A DNA stretch of 64,000 nucleotides. Origin: Rhynchopus sp. YZ270_cl-10 (taxonomy: Eukaryota; Euglenozoa; Diplonemea; Diplonemida; Diplonemidae). The position numbers and the translations under genes were made by a program. Of this stretch, positions 19,247-29,470 are shown piece after piece. Location of the stretch: contig OZ037861.1 of assembly GCA_964035575.1 (NCBI GenBank), forward strand, positions 124,001 to 188,000, written 5' to 3'. Position 1 is the first letter of the stretch. Every line of letters starts with the position of its first letter. Under the pieces are notes generated by a model, which saw nothing but the letters and a program-made list of their open reading frames with translations, was not told where the DNA came from and searched no databases.

Positions 19247-21182
19247 AGTCAGATTTACCCTACCCTATTTTGAAAAAGTTCAGACTTGCCCGAAATAAGT
19301 TCAGACTTGCCCTAAAAGTGTTTTTAGGGCAAGTCTGAACTTATTTCGGGCAAGTCTGAACTTATTTCGGGCAAGTCTGAACTTATTTTTAGGGCAAACA
19401 CTTTTTTTAGGGCAAGTCTGAACTTTTTTAGGGCAAGTCTGAACTTTTTTAGGGCAACCCTGCACTTATTTATTGGGCAAGCTGGGGGCTCTTGGGTTAC
19501 AGAGCCCGGCGGTCGTCGTTTTTGCGTTTCTGTTTAGGGCACGTATGGGCTATTCGCGACGAGTCCTGGTAGTGAAATGAGCAACCTATGGTATGGAGCT
19601 TTTTTTCCATGCAACTGAATTTCCTCGTGTCCAGGACACCCCACTTTCCGAGCAAAATTAAATAATGACACAAATGGGAGGGGAAAACCCTCTGACCTTT
19701 ATCATCACTCTAAAAAACTCTCAGGTACCGCACCGCAGTACCGCACCACGATCCGAGACCCGTACAGAACAGAGACCAGAAAAAAGACTTCCGCACCCAA
19801 ACGCGACTCCTCATAGAACACGACGTAGTAGTAACAAAAAAAAAATACCGATTACTGCAGTAAGTACAAAGCCTTTGGGCGACATTGTACAGGTCCTACA
19901 TCATGTACGTAAAATTGTCGATACAACCAAAGAAAAGCATAGTGGTGCACCCTCGGGTGTCTGCACTACTGCAACAACTATTTCTATAGCTACAGTTTCC
20001 CCACCTCTACCTTTAACTTTTTATACGAGGATGTAATTCTCCGGGATTACTCCGCGATTGTCGTCACAACAAAAAAGTCCAGAGGACTTGTTGGTCGCCT
20101 TACTCATTTGGATCAACGGTATGTATATGCTACTCATTACAATGTTAGCCACTTCTATTGCCAGACACCGGGGCAAATAGTAAGTGCAAGAAAACTGCTT
20201 TTTGGAAACCAGGAAAACATGATGGACACTCCACTCCACGTGCGGACATGTTTGGCACTTCTGCAGGCGTGCAGTATCCAAATGTGTCCCCGTGGGAACA
20301 AAGTGATAAAGATGTGTCCACTGTGTACAGGGAAAAAACTTTGCGCTCCCCCGGACAGTGCACAATTCAACCCCTTGTTGTGGGTGGTCTTGTTGCCTTT
20401 TGGAACAACAACAATTTTTCCACGTTGTTGCATTTTGGCCAGGCATGCTCTTGAAAGCATGACAATTTGATTGCGTATGGACAAAGCAAATAACCAAGTA
20501 TGAATTCTGAGTTGAAATGTGAGAGATGTTGTGGGAAGGGGAGTTCGCTCCTTTCAACGATGACCTCGTTGTTCTTCAATAGGCATGTCTTAACCGACCA
20601 CATAAATAAAATTGTGCCGGCCTCGAAGGATTCTAAGCAAACCCGCGTGGTAGCTAAACACTGACTCTCTCTCAATTCAACAAAGAAGGAATACTTGGTA
20701 ATTTGTGGAGCACCCGTGCATGAAAATTGTAAAACTTTGCGCCCCACGTTGCCCCAGAACACGGCTTCCTTTGTAACCGGTTCTGGCCCAACGTGGACTG
20801 CCTGTTCACCCTTTCCGGGTGGCTGGTGGTTTCTGGCATCAATTTTTGGGCTCCGGCTCGGTTAGGCATTTTAGGGCAATGAAACAAGTCATACCACCAT
20901 ACCATGGGGCCCCAAGAGTGCCCCAGCCAAAGTGGCCTGACTTGTTGCCCTAAAATAAGTTCAGACTTACCCTAAAAATAAGTTCAGACTTGCCCTAAAA
21001 AAGTTCAGACTTGCCCTAAAAAAGTTCAGACTTGCCCTAAAAAAAGTGTTTGCCCTAAAAATAAGTTCAGACTTGCCCTAAAAACACTTTTAGGGCAAGT
21101 CTGAACTTATTTTCGGGCAAGTCTGAACTTTTTCATAGGGCAAGTCTGAACTTTTTCAAAATAGGGTAGGGTAAGTCTGACT
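19247..21182. mobile_element. 1.94-kb foldback element with iterated terminal repeats, nested in the larger element
   Basis: The ends read AGTCAGATTTACCCTACCC at 19247 and, inverted with one mismatch, at the right end at 21182. Each arm is about 200-240 bases, built from repeats of AAGTTCAGACTTGCCCTAAA in both orientations, so each arm can also fold on itself. Outer AT flanks also partly match in inverted orientation, so the true ends may lie slightly further out. The 1.4-kb core has overlapping short frames on both strands (longest 178 residues at 20021-20557, minus) with no family signature that I recognise. Confidence 0.7.
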
Positions 21183-21827
21183 ATCTCCCATATTTTTTTT
21201 TTTATACTCAGGCAGCATTCGCTAGTTACTGGGAAGATCAATCAGGGCAGCCCTCACAGGCACGTGCCGAAGTGTGCCCGCCAGCGGTGTGAGTGAGAGT
21301 CACACTTGGTGTGGGGTTTTGGTTACTATTCTCATCATTGTAAAGAGCCTCAGGGAGGTGTCCTGGCTGCGGTGGTGTCTGTACTTCCCCCTTGCCTACT
21401 AGACGAGTAATAGGCCGGCACCTAGGTGTAGTGTTGACTCATTAGGGATCGGGTGTGTACCTCCACAGTGTGTGACCACCTTCATTTCCCGGGGTTAGCC
21501 ATCCCAGCACTTTGTACCCTCAGGCCAAGACCTTCACAGGGTTTCTGGAGGAAGTGCCACGAAAGGACCCCCGGATGCAGTTTTAGGTCCAGCCCACGAC
21601 CTGGAAAAATATTTTTTTTTTTTTTTTGATTTTTATTTTTTTCGCTATGTTGGTGCTTTCGGAAATCGGTCCACGACTTGTCAGCGCCCTGTCAATATCG
21701 ACTTCGCCTCGAACACCACATGTCAATTATTCAATTTTTTTCCCTGAAAGTTAGCGCGAAGCCTTGCTATCGCGGACAGTGGTCCGCCACCTCAGCAAAA
21801 ATCCGAATTCTGAGAATCTACCGAATA
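21183..21827. other. Unique GC-richer stretch, no gene recognised
   Basis: From about 21215 to 21605 the base composition is more balanced than the surroundings, with no long frame on either strand. It may be a structured RNA or a remnant of another element; I see no tRNA, hammerhead or rRNA signature. A T-run follows at about 21610-21627. Confidence 0.35.
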
Positions 21828-22063
21828 TTGTTTCAAGCGTTCAATTGTCGGCAGAGCATGCAGCATGCCACCCATAACACTGACAACAGATTTCATAACT
21901 AGTTCAATTACGGAAACTTCGGGTGGCCACCAATTAGCACAATACAATGTTGTTTCAGATCTTTCAATTGTCGCATGCAGCATACACTCATAAGACTGAT
22001 CACAGAATACAGAACTAATTCAATTACGGATACTTCAGGCGGCGACCAATTAGCACAATACAA
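21828..22063. repeat. Two tandem diverged copies of about 118 bp
   Basis: Two units share TTCAATTGTCG, GCATGCAGCAT, TAATTCAATTACGGA-like and CACCAATTAGCACAATACAATG blocks, with about 20 percent differences. They lie about 320 bases beyond the 3' end of the OTU gene. Confidence 0.7.
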
Positions 22064-22380
22064 TGGTACTGAAAACACATCGAAACATCACATCTGGAAC
22101 AGAATCTGGGGTCACTTGTGAGAGTCAGTCGGGGGTGGGGTTGGATGGAAAGGGAGGGCCAGGAAAATGGAAAAGGGTGAAAAATAAACCTGGGGATTTG
22201 GGTATCTTCGTTTAGTCAATAACCATGGTTCAAGCAAGAAGAAAGAAACTGAACATAACATAAATCCTAACGATAAAAAAAACAAACCAACCCAACCCTC
22301 AATGATGCAAAATACAACCCAATCAAACCCCAACCCCAGCCCTTCCCCTATCTTAATCAAACCAGGGGGTTGAAACCTAG

Positions 22381-23805
22381 TCACGGTGGCGTGCGCGAGT
22401 TTTGTTTCAGCAGGGAGAAATGGCACTTCTCAGGTGTTGCTGGATCCCCTTGTTGCAGGATGACGCGAACATCGGTCGCTTCCGGATTCATCACAACACA
22501 AGTATTGGTGTCCTCGTGGACCAATAGCACCCTTTTGCCGAACGCCACTGCCAGTGCCTCGATTTCTTCATCAGACAGGCAATAGTCCCGACTGACGAAC
22601 TTCTTCCTGTACGCCTCCCCACCTTTGCCTGAGGAATAGAACTCCTCCTGCTTGCGCGCGATCGCATCTGTCTGACGCTGAACAGCCTCATCATGCGGGA
22701 AGAGATCAGCAACAGCAACGTCGCGCACACGTTCACGAATGTGGTCACACGTCTTGTAACCCTCATTGCACAAATACGGACTCACGTGTGGCATGAAGTC
22801 CGCGTGCCTCATCTCGCGATGAAGTTCATCCAGCATTCTCATTTCCAGGAAGAACTGCGAATCTTCTGCACACAAATCCCTAGCCTTGACGTGCTCGAAA
22901 ATGAGAGCACCTCGTAGCGACTCGAGTCTGGTCAACTCGGCCTTCGCGTCAGCACAGAGCTTATCGCGCTTGGAGTCAAGCCCGCAAAACCGTCGCGCAC
23001 ACCTCAAGAACAAGCCACTATTTCTGACGAGCTCTCTCAACGCATATACCCTGGCATGATACCAAGGCCTGTCCCTGAGCTGCGACTCCGTCACATCTGG
23101 CAGACCTCGGCACACAATCTCGCCATGCAACAAATGCCTCCCCAGCAACGCATGCAACGCACATGCTCCGTCTCCCCGAGTTGCGATAGGGCGCGAGGTG
23201 AGCGACGTCACATCATTGGCCTGGAATCCTGGCGGCGACACTGCTAAGGAGGTTTCGTATCCCACCATGTGCAAAGGGGACCAGTCACCCCCATCCTCGC
23301 CGACGAACAGTTTCCGCACTGCGCCTTCCGGCGGATCCTGAGCAGGACGCAGGACGCGAGTGAGCGGAGCAGATTGCCACAGGATGTCGGACTCGTCCTT
23401 AACGGTCACAGTCCTTTCCGCCAAATTGCCACTGGCCTGCAAGGAACTTCGCAGTGTGGCGCAGTACTCCAACACACCCTGGGGAGTTGGCCTTCTCTCC
23501 CAGTCCACCCTCTCATCTATCGGGTCTGCCTCAAGATAGGCAGACACTTGCTCACGCGCCGTGAGAATTGCGTCGCGGAACACTTTCCACAACGGAGCCA
23601 AGGACCTGTCCTGCCATGCTGACGCCTGGGCCTGCCGCGTTGCGCTAGCGTTCCTGGCGAAGCTCAGAAAGGCCCGGTTCCCGACACTGCTGCGTCGTCC
23701 CCTCATACTCGGATACCGAGCCTTCTGGGCGAGGAACATGGGGGCAGCCCACTTGTCCATCTCCGAACGTTCCCCCAACCTAGCGCTTGCAGCATTTACC
23801 CTCAT
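22381..23805 (-). CDS. OTU-family cysteine protease (putative deubiquitinase) carried by the 7.73-kb element
   Basis: 474 residues from the ATG at 23803-23805. An alternative start at residue 16 (MDKWAAPMF, ATG at 23758-23760) is plausible because the first start lies inside a duplicated block. The OTU catalytic loop is GDGACALHALLG at 211-222, giving Asp212 and Cys215; the family norm is GDGNC. The C-terminal part has the strand EALAVAFGKRVLLVHE (416-431) and CHFSLL at 461-466, where His462 is the catalytic His followed by an aromatic residue. Between them is a long helical insertion (about 255-400). Residues 1-200 are not recognised. OTU enzymes cleave ubiquitin chains; some mobile elements also carry them. 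Codon use looks more GC-rich than its AT-rich surroundings, as expected for an intact gene. No pyrimidine-AG leader like that of the host genes is visible. Confidence 0.8.
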   Translation of the reverse strand: MRVNAASARLGERSEMDKWAAPMFLAQKARYPSMRGRRSSVGNRAFLSFARNASATRQAQASAWQDRSLAPLWKVFRDAILTAREQVSAYLEADPIDERVDWERRPTPQGVLEYCATLRSSLQASGNLAERTVTVKDESDILWQSAPLTRVLRPAQDPPEGAVRKLFVGEDGGDWSPLHMVGYETSLAVSPPGFQANDVTSLTSRPIATRGDGACALHALLGRHLLHGEIVCRGLPDVTESQLRDRPWYHARVYALRELVRNSGLFLRCARRFCGLDSKRDKLCADAKAELTRLESLRGALIFEHVKARDLCAEDSQFFLEMRMLDELHREMRHADFMPHVSPYLCNEGYKTCDHIRERVRDVAVADLFPHDEAVQRQTDAIARKQEEFYSSGKGGEAYRKKFVSRDYCLSDEEIEALAVAFGKRVLLVHEDTNTCVVMNPEATDVRVILQQGDPATPEKCHFSLLKQNSRTPP

Positions 23806-24003
23806 AATGCATCCATTTCAGCACAAATCACATCCAAGAAGACACCTTGGTACGGGACCAATTCCACAAACACATGTCAATTTATTTGTGCCACGGAATA
23901 CCTAGCGCTTGCAGCATTTACCCTCAGAATCCATCCATTTCAGCACAAATCACATCCAACAAGAAACCTTGGTACGGGACCAATTGCACAAACACTTCTC
24001 AAA
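23777..24003. repeat. Two tandem copies (about 122-bp period) at the OTU gene 5' end
   Basis: Blocks CTAGCGCTTGCAGCATTTACC, CATCCATTTCAGCACAAATC and ACCTTGGTACGGGACCAATT occur twice with few differences. The inner copy contains the first OTU start codon; the outer copy has lost it (CTCAGAAT). A weaker third version (CCCAGCGGTTGCTGCATTATC) begins at about 24150. Confidence 0.75.
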
Positions 24004-24686
24004 TGTCCACACAAACGAACAGTGACACCCCCGACACCATAACCTCCAAGACCCTTCAAACGATTGTCCGATGGGTCACTCAACAGCTCCCCTACCTGGA
24101 AAGGTAGGAGCCTGGGCCTTGTGACCCCAGGTGGCGTTTTACCCCATAGAACTACCCAGCGGTTGCTGCATTATCACTCAGAATCAATTCACACAGGTAC
24201 ACATAGTTAAGATATTTGCCTGTGGGTGAGGTGGGATAGTGGACTTTGGTGGAATTTTATTATACACCAGTTGTTGAAAAAAATATATAAAAACCTGTTT
24301 TTTTTTGGACCTATGGGTGTCAGAACGATGTTGTGGAGAGAATGTTGGGTGGGAAGCAGTATTTTACATGATTTTTGGCGACTTTGAAAAATCATGAAAA
24401 AACACGTAAAAAACGCCCTTGTACAAAGTCATTTTTGCATTTTTGAATTTTAGGCCCAAAAAAAGGCACTAATCCAGTGCGGGGCGTGACGTGTTGTACA
24501 GAAAATGTTTTCTGGGGGACCCCTGTGCCGTTTCTGAGCACATAGAGCATTTTTTATTTATTTATTAATTTTTCGGACAGCTAATATACTGACCACGGTA
24601 CCCCCTATTTCTATGCACACCACACCGGCATATTTTTTTTTATTTTTTATTTTTTATTTTTGGATTTCCAAAAATTTGAGCGCGCG
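24004..24686. other. AT-rich right end of the 7.73-kb element, no gene seen
   Basis: Contains A and T runs, a short GC-richer stretch near 24105-24135, and a TTTTTTATTTT-type run just before the right TIR. No coding frame is supported. Confidence 0.5.
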
Positions 24687-25180
24687 CGGACGCGTACCAA
24701 AAAAAAAAAATAACTAAGCCCTTATGTAAAAAAAAAAAGAAAAGGAACGCGAAAAGAAATAAAAACAGACGGAAAAAATGAAAGTACGTTGCGATGTTAA
24801 AGGAATGAAAATCAAAAACGATAAAGCAGAAAGACACACACGGCAGGGTACACAGTCTGGACGATACACATGCTGGTCCGCCAAAGAATACAGAAACTCA
24901 TCGGACCTACACGTTTTTCATCGACCCGAGACGTGTAGGCTGTGTGGCCGAAACTATGCAAAAAAAAAAAAAAAAGACAAACTCAAAATAGGGTTACAAA
25001 AGTTAAAACACTGCACGCATCCCTCTCTGTGGGGAAGGGTCAGTGCATGGGGAGACATCGTGCCGCAGCCAACAGTGTAAGTTGGTGCTGCACGTGTGCT
25101 CTTGGGTGGAAAAAATAGTCAAAAACAGCAAAATTAGAACAACGTGTACACAACGTGACACAGTTCTTGTCACATTGCAC

Positions 25181-26158
25181 TTATGCGGTGATTCGTGGGG
25201 CCGCTTTTCCGCCAATCGAAGCAGCAGTCGATCTCTTCATCTCGTTGATCTTCTTGTAGACCTTGATCATCTGGTCCAGAAGCTGCTCCTGCAGGTCTGT
25301 GATCTGCCTTGTTGTCGACTTCTCCACACCAAACTCACGTGCAAGGCTCGAGAGCATGGCATTCAGTTGCTGCTGTGCGTCCTCACGAGCAGTGTCGTCA
25401 GGAACCTGCTTTCCGTCCTCTTCCTTCGTCAGAATCGACTTGGCCGCAAGGTCCTCCAACTGGGTGTGCTGCTCATCCTTCATGTTGTCGTAGAAGTACC
25501 CACGGATGTACCCGATGCAGTCCGCAGACGTGTATGCAATGGGGTTGCGAGCAACGTTGTCAGCAAACAAGTTGAACTTGTTCGCAAGGTTGTTCACAAA
25601 CGACACAGAGTTCTCCGCCGTCTGTCCTGACAGCAGCGCAATCACCTCAGAGTTCACAGCGGAGAGCTTCACCGTTGACAATGTGACAGCAAAGACCAGT
25701 CCGTTCTGCAGATGTGTCTTCGCACCGTCGCTGCGCAGGGTGTACGCATACACGAAGTAGTCGACGCGCACAATCGCACTGTGCATCAGAATGCATGCCA
25801 TTCCAGACGATTCCTTCTCACCTGCAGAAGCGTTCCCCAGCACAGCGTCAAGTGCTCCCAGAATCAGTCCCTTCAGCGCATTCAGGAAGTTTCCTCCAAA
25901 CATGTCCTCAATCATTGCGTTCATCTTCTCAGAAGGTGCTGTCGACACGTCCACTTGCTGCTTCGAGTCCATCTTCACAATCGTGTCAATCGGCAGCAGC
26001 TTGTTCGCCGAGTTCGGTGTGATGAGCTTCATTTTGAACTCGGACTCCTTCGCCTTCAGCGTCGCAGTCAGCTGTGCAATCTCCTGCTTCATCTTTGCCT
26101 CAGCCTCGTCCTGCTGCTGCTCCATCTTCTTCACTGCCGAGGACACGGAGTTTCCCAT
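25181..26158 (-). CDS. Array gene copy G, type 1
   Basis: 325 residues from the ATG at 26156-26158. Combines the KAKESEF and STAPSEK variants of copy C with the IGGKAAPRITA tail of copies A and E. It is the first type 1 copy upstream of the 7.73-kb insertion, which lies in its 3' spacer and leaves its coding frame intact. Confidence 0.87.
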   Translation of the reverse strand: MGNSVSSAVKKMEQQQDEAEAKMKQEIAQLTATLKAKESEFKMKLITPNSANKLLPIDTIVKMDSKQQVDVSTAPSEKMNAMIEDMFGGNFLNALKGLILGALDAVLGNASAGEKESSGMACILMHSAIVRVDYFVYAYTLRSDGAKTHLQNGLVFAVTLSTVKLSAVNSEVIALLSGQTAENSVSFVNNLANKFNLFADNVARNPIAYTSADCIGYIRGYFYDNMKDEQHTQLEDLAAKSILTKEEDGKQVPDDTAREDAQQQLNAMLSSLAREFGVEKSTTRQITDLQEQLLDQMIKVYKKINEMKRSTAASIGGKAAPRITA

Positions 26159-26268
26159 TGTGCTTTGGTTGTGTGTGTGTGTGCGTTAAGTTGTATCTGC
26201 GAGTGGTCGAGTGAGGTGACGTGGGAGGGAGGAACAAGGCAGAAATAACAAACAACCAAACAAACACA

Positions 26269-26276
26269 CCTTTATA
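26269..26276 (-). promoter_or_regulatory. TATA-like box of copy G
   Basis: TATAAAGG on the minus strand, 111 bases before the ATG of copy G. Confidence 0.55.
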
Positions 26277-26994
26277 ATATGTGGACTTACGTAAACGTTG
26301 CATAAACACAAGCACAGACACGACGACGAGCGTGTTCCCACACTCCGTGTCTCTGCTGTTAAAATTGCGAAAAGCGAAGTAAAACAAGTTACATCATTAT
26401 GTGTACATGGATGGCACACGTCACCAGGCACTCGGAATTACCGGGTCCAAACGTGTCCTTACCGGGAATTTTCTGGTACAACCTGCATTACCGGTTAGCA
26501 AAACATCCTGGGAACACCCGATACCCGATAACATGCACCATCCATGAAGTTATGTAAAAGAAAAAGTAACGCGGAAAAAAAAATAAAAACAGACGGAAAA
26601 AATAAAAGTACGTTGCGATGTTAAATGAAGAGAAAAAAACGATAAAGCAGAAAGACACACACAGCAGGGTACACAGTCCGGACGATACACATGCTGGTCC
26701 GCCAAAGAATACAGAAACTCATCGGACCTACACGTTTTTCATCGACCCGAGACGTGTTGGCTGTGTGGCCGAAACTATGCAAAAAAAGACAAACTCAAAA
26801 TAGGGTTACAAAAGTTAAAACACTGCACGCATCCCTCTCTGTGGGGAAGGGTCAGTGCATGGGGAGACATCGTGCCGCAGCCAACAGTGTAAGTTGGTGC
26901 TGCACGTGTGCTCTTGGGTGAAAGAAAATAGTCAAAAACAGCAAATCATAAAACAACGTGTACACAACGTGGCACAGTTCTTGTCACATTGCAC

Positions 26995-27963
26995 TTATGC
27001 GGTGATACGTGGGGCAGTGATTCCGTCAATCGAAGCAGCAGTCGATCTCTTCATCTCGTTGATCTTGTCGTAGATCTTGATCATCTGGTCCAGAAGCTGC
27101 TCCTGCAGGTCTGTGATCTGCGACGTGGTCGACTTCTCAATGCTGAACTCGCGTGCAACACTTGCAAGCATCTTGTTGAGCTGCTCGCGTGCGTCCGCAC
27201 GAGCAGCCTCGTCAGGGTTGCCGTCATCACCATTCTTGTTGGCTTGCTTCTCAAGCTTCTCGAAGTCGGTGTGCTGTGTGTCGTCCATGTTGTCGTAGAA
27301 GTACCCACGGATGTACCCGATGCAGTCCGCAGACGTGTATGCAATGGGGTTGCGAGCAATGTTGTCAGCAAACAAGTTGAACTTGTTCGCAAGGTTGTTC
27401 ACAAACGACACAGAGTTCTCTGCCGTCAACCCAGACAGCAGCGCAATCACCTCAGAGTTCACAGCCTCCAGTTTGATGGTCGACATTGAAACGGCAAAGA
27501 CAAGTCCGTTCTGCAGATGTGTCTTCGCACCGTCGCTGCGCAGGGTGTACGCATACACGAAGTAGTCGACGCGCACAATCGCACTGTGCATCAGAATGCA
27601 TGCCATCCCAGACGATTCCTTCTCCCCGACAGAAGCGTTCCCCAGCACAGCGTCAAGTGCTCCCAGAATCAGTCCCTTCAGCGCCTTCAGGAAGTTTCCT
27701 CCAAACATGTCCTCAATCATTGCGTTCATCTTCTCAGAAGGCGCTGTCGACACGTCCACCTGCTGCTTCGAGTCCATCTTCACAATCGTGTCAATCGGCA
27801 GCAGCTTGTTCGCCGCATCCGGTGCGATCAGGCTCATCTTGAACTCCTCCTCCTTCGCCTTCAGCGTAGCAGACAGCTGCGCAAGCTCCTGCTTCATCTG
27901 TGCCTCAGCCTCGTCCTGCTGCTGCTCCATCTTCTTCACTGCCGAGGACACGGAGTTTCCCAT
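26995..27963 (-). CDS. Array gene copy H, type 2
   Basis: 322 residues from the ATG at 27961-27963. Body as copy B (GNASVGEKE, DNIARNP, LASVAREFSIEK) but with the tail DGITAPRITA shared with copy F. The upstream block beyond about 28245 is diverged from the other units: the CCGGTAA region is partly replaced by a variant with GTATTATCGGGTCGAACC, so this copy may be regulated differently. Confidence 0.87.
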   Translation of the reverse strand: MGNSVSSAVKKMEQQQDEAEAQMKQELAQLSATLKAKEEEFKMSLIAPDAANKLLPIDTIVKMDSKQQVDVSTAPSEKMNAMIEDMFGGNFLKALKGLILGALDAVLGNASVGEKESSGMACILMHSAIVRVDYFVYAYTLRSDGAKTHLQNGLVFAVSMSTIKLEAVNSEVIALLSGLTAENSVSFVNNLANKFNLFADNIARNPIAYTSADCIGYIRGYFYDNMDDTQHTDFEKLEKQANKNGDDGNPDEAARADAREQLNKMLASVAREFSIEKSTTSQITDLQEQLLDQMIKIYDKINEMKRSTAASIDGITAPRITA

Positions 27964-28079
27964 TGTGCTTCTGTTGTGTGTGTGTGCGTTAAGTTGTATC
28001 TGCGAGTGGTGGAGTGAGGTGACGTGGGAGGGAGGAACAAGGCAGAAATAGCAAACAAACAAACAACCAAACAAACACA

Positions 28080-28087
28080 CCTTTATA
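28080..28087 (-). promoter_or_regulatory. TATA-like box of copy H
   Basis: TATAAAGG on the minus strand, 117 bases before the ATG, the longest spacing of the nine; the preceding base context reads ATATAT rather than ACATAT. Confidence 0.5.
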
Positions 28088-28480
28088 ATATATGGACTTA
28101 CGTAAACGTTGCATAAACACAAGCACAGACACGACGACGAGCGTGTTCCCACACTCCGTGTCTCTGCTGTTAAAATTGCGAAAAGCGAAGTAAAACAAGT
28201 TACAACATTATGCGTACATGGATGGCACACGTTACCAGGCACTGGGAAGTACCGGGGTTAACATTTTTCATCATCTGGTATTATCGGGTCGAACCGGGTT
28301 TTTGGTTGTCATTACCGTGTAGAAAAACATCCTGGTAACACCCAATACCCGATAACGTGCACCATCCATGAAGTTATGCAAAAAACAAAAAAGTATTTCA
28401 ACATATGAAATCAATAAATTGATAGCACAGGAAGAGGGATCAACAAAAATGTTAAAAAAGAATTATTTCATATTTTAAAT

Positions 28481-29284
28481 CATGGGTAGTATCTGGATCC
28501 AGTTCCAGGTGATTCCAGGTTTCTCAGATTTTTAGTGAAATTCCAGGTTTTTTCCAGGTATTCCAGGTGATTCCAGGTGTAAATTCCAAGTCAATTCCAG
28601 GTGTATTCCAGGTGGGTTTAAGCAGAAATCTGCACGCAACACAAACACACATTCCGATATGCAAGTGTGCACGATGACAAAACACTAGGTTTTTGACACT
28701 GTTGCTGACACTGCTGCTGGTGGTGCTGTCGCTGCCACTGACACTGACACTGCTGCCGCTGGAACTGTTTGTTTGGTTTCCTCCCCATGGTTTTTGTTGT
28801 TCTCTCTACACAGTGTAAATGTGAATAGGAAGAGAACTCGGGGATAGAGGGGAGTGAGCGCTTCAGCGACAATAGCAAAGACTAAAAAAGAAAAGGTTTT
28901 TTTAGAATTTTCATCACATGGTGCTACGGAGGGGGGCAAGATTGACATGTCCTTGATAGTGGGGGGTCCACTTTATAATTTGTGTGGGTTTTTTTGGCCG
29001 GGAAATAGGCGTCGTCCAAAAACACCGGCATTTGCATTTTTGGAATCTGTCCGTCCAGGAGTGGGGTCGCTTTGCCAAAAATGGACAAATTCTTGGTACA
29101 TACGTGAATACACACAGTCACCAACAGTAAAAAAGCCTAATTCCAGAAAAAATCCAGATCTGGAATACCTGGAATTTTTCTGGAATTTTTCTGGAATTTT
29201 TCTGGAATTTTTCTGGAATTTTTCTGGAATTTTTCTGGAATTTTTCTGGAATTATCTGGAATCTAGATCCAGATACTACCCATG
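28481..29284. mobile_element. 804-bp foldback element, CATGGGTAG ends, 6-bp target duplication TTAAAT
   Basis: Ends CATGGGTAGTATCTGGATC and its inverted match at the right end (one mismatch just inside). TTAAAT is present at 28475-28480 and 29285-29290. The left interior has repeated TTCCAGGTGA-type motifs, and the right interior has about eight tandem TGGAATTTTTC units, so the arms pair further in a degenerate way. The core holds one short frame with a host-like leader (see 28618-28788). Confidence 0.8.
28618..28788 (-). CDS. Possible small gene inside the 804-bp element, Gln/Cys-rich, function unknown
   Basis: 56 residues from the ATG at 28786-28788 (MGRKPNKQFQRQQ), dominated by QCQ and QQC repeats, then a tail with Cys. 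The start is in a CCATGG context, and a pyrimidine-rich stretch ending in GTGTAG lies about 17 bases upstream, like the leaders of the host genes. No homologue recognised. The low-complexity makeup makes it just as likely to be chance; it may be a captured gene 5' end. Confidence 0.25.
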   Translation of the reverse strand: MGRKPNKQFQRQQCQCQWQRQHHQQQCQQQCQKPSVLSSCTLAYRNVCLCCVQISA

Positions 29285-29305
29285 TTAAATAAAAAAAGTA
29301 TTTTC

Positions 29306-29470
29306 ATCATAATATGGTGTTACCGATCTGCTGTCGGGGACATGTCAACGACATGTCGAGGACATGTCAATATAGGGGGGGGGGGTGTCATTTTCCCCTG
29401 TAAACCTTGTGTCAAGGACATGTCAAGGACCTGTCAATATGGGCCCTTTCGGGAACACCATAATATTATG
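29306..29470. mobile_element. About 165-bp MITE-like element with ATATGGTGTT ends and GACATGTC repeats
   Basis: Imperfect inverted ends (CATCATAATATGGTGTT on the left; CATAATATTATGGTGTT when the right end is inverted). The interior has five GACATGTC or GACCTGTC motifs and a G11 run near 29377. It lies within a host segment flanked by two diverged copies of a sequence containing CAATCAATAAATTGATAG (28407-28455 and 29468-29515). Confidence 0.55.

Larger units (their letters stand above)
16990..24721. mobile_element. 7.73-kb TIR element, PIF/Harbinger-like by its ends, carrying an OTU protease gene
   Basis: Ends are GGGCTTAGTTA then a T-run then GGTACGCGTCCG, about 35 bases, exactly inverted at 24687-24721. 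The target TTA is duplicated (16987-16989 and 24722-24724). Other units give the empty site GAAGTTATGTAAAA, so the boundaries are certain. GGG-type ends with a TTA duplication are the convention of PIF/Harbinger elements. No DDE transposase frame is seen; the only long gene inside is the OTU protease. Contents in order: AT-rich end with TTGCGTACTTG repeats, two microsatellites, a second copy of the TTGCGTACTTG block, a nested foldback element, a unique 650-bp stretch, the OTU gene flanked by short duplications, and an AT-rich end. Confidence 0.8.

Noticed and set aside
19665-20762. Overlapping short frames in the nested foldback core as a transposase
   Set aside because: Longest is 178 residues; I see no DDE/DDD, zinc-knuckle or RNase H pattern, and frames on both strands overlap.
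21215-21605. Possible structured RNA, tRNA or self-cleaving ribozyme
   Set aside because: No T-loop, acceptor pairing or recognised ribozyme core found by eye; left as an unassigned stretch.
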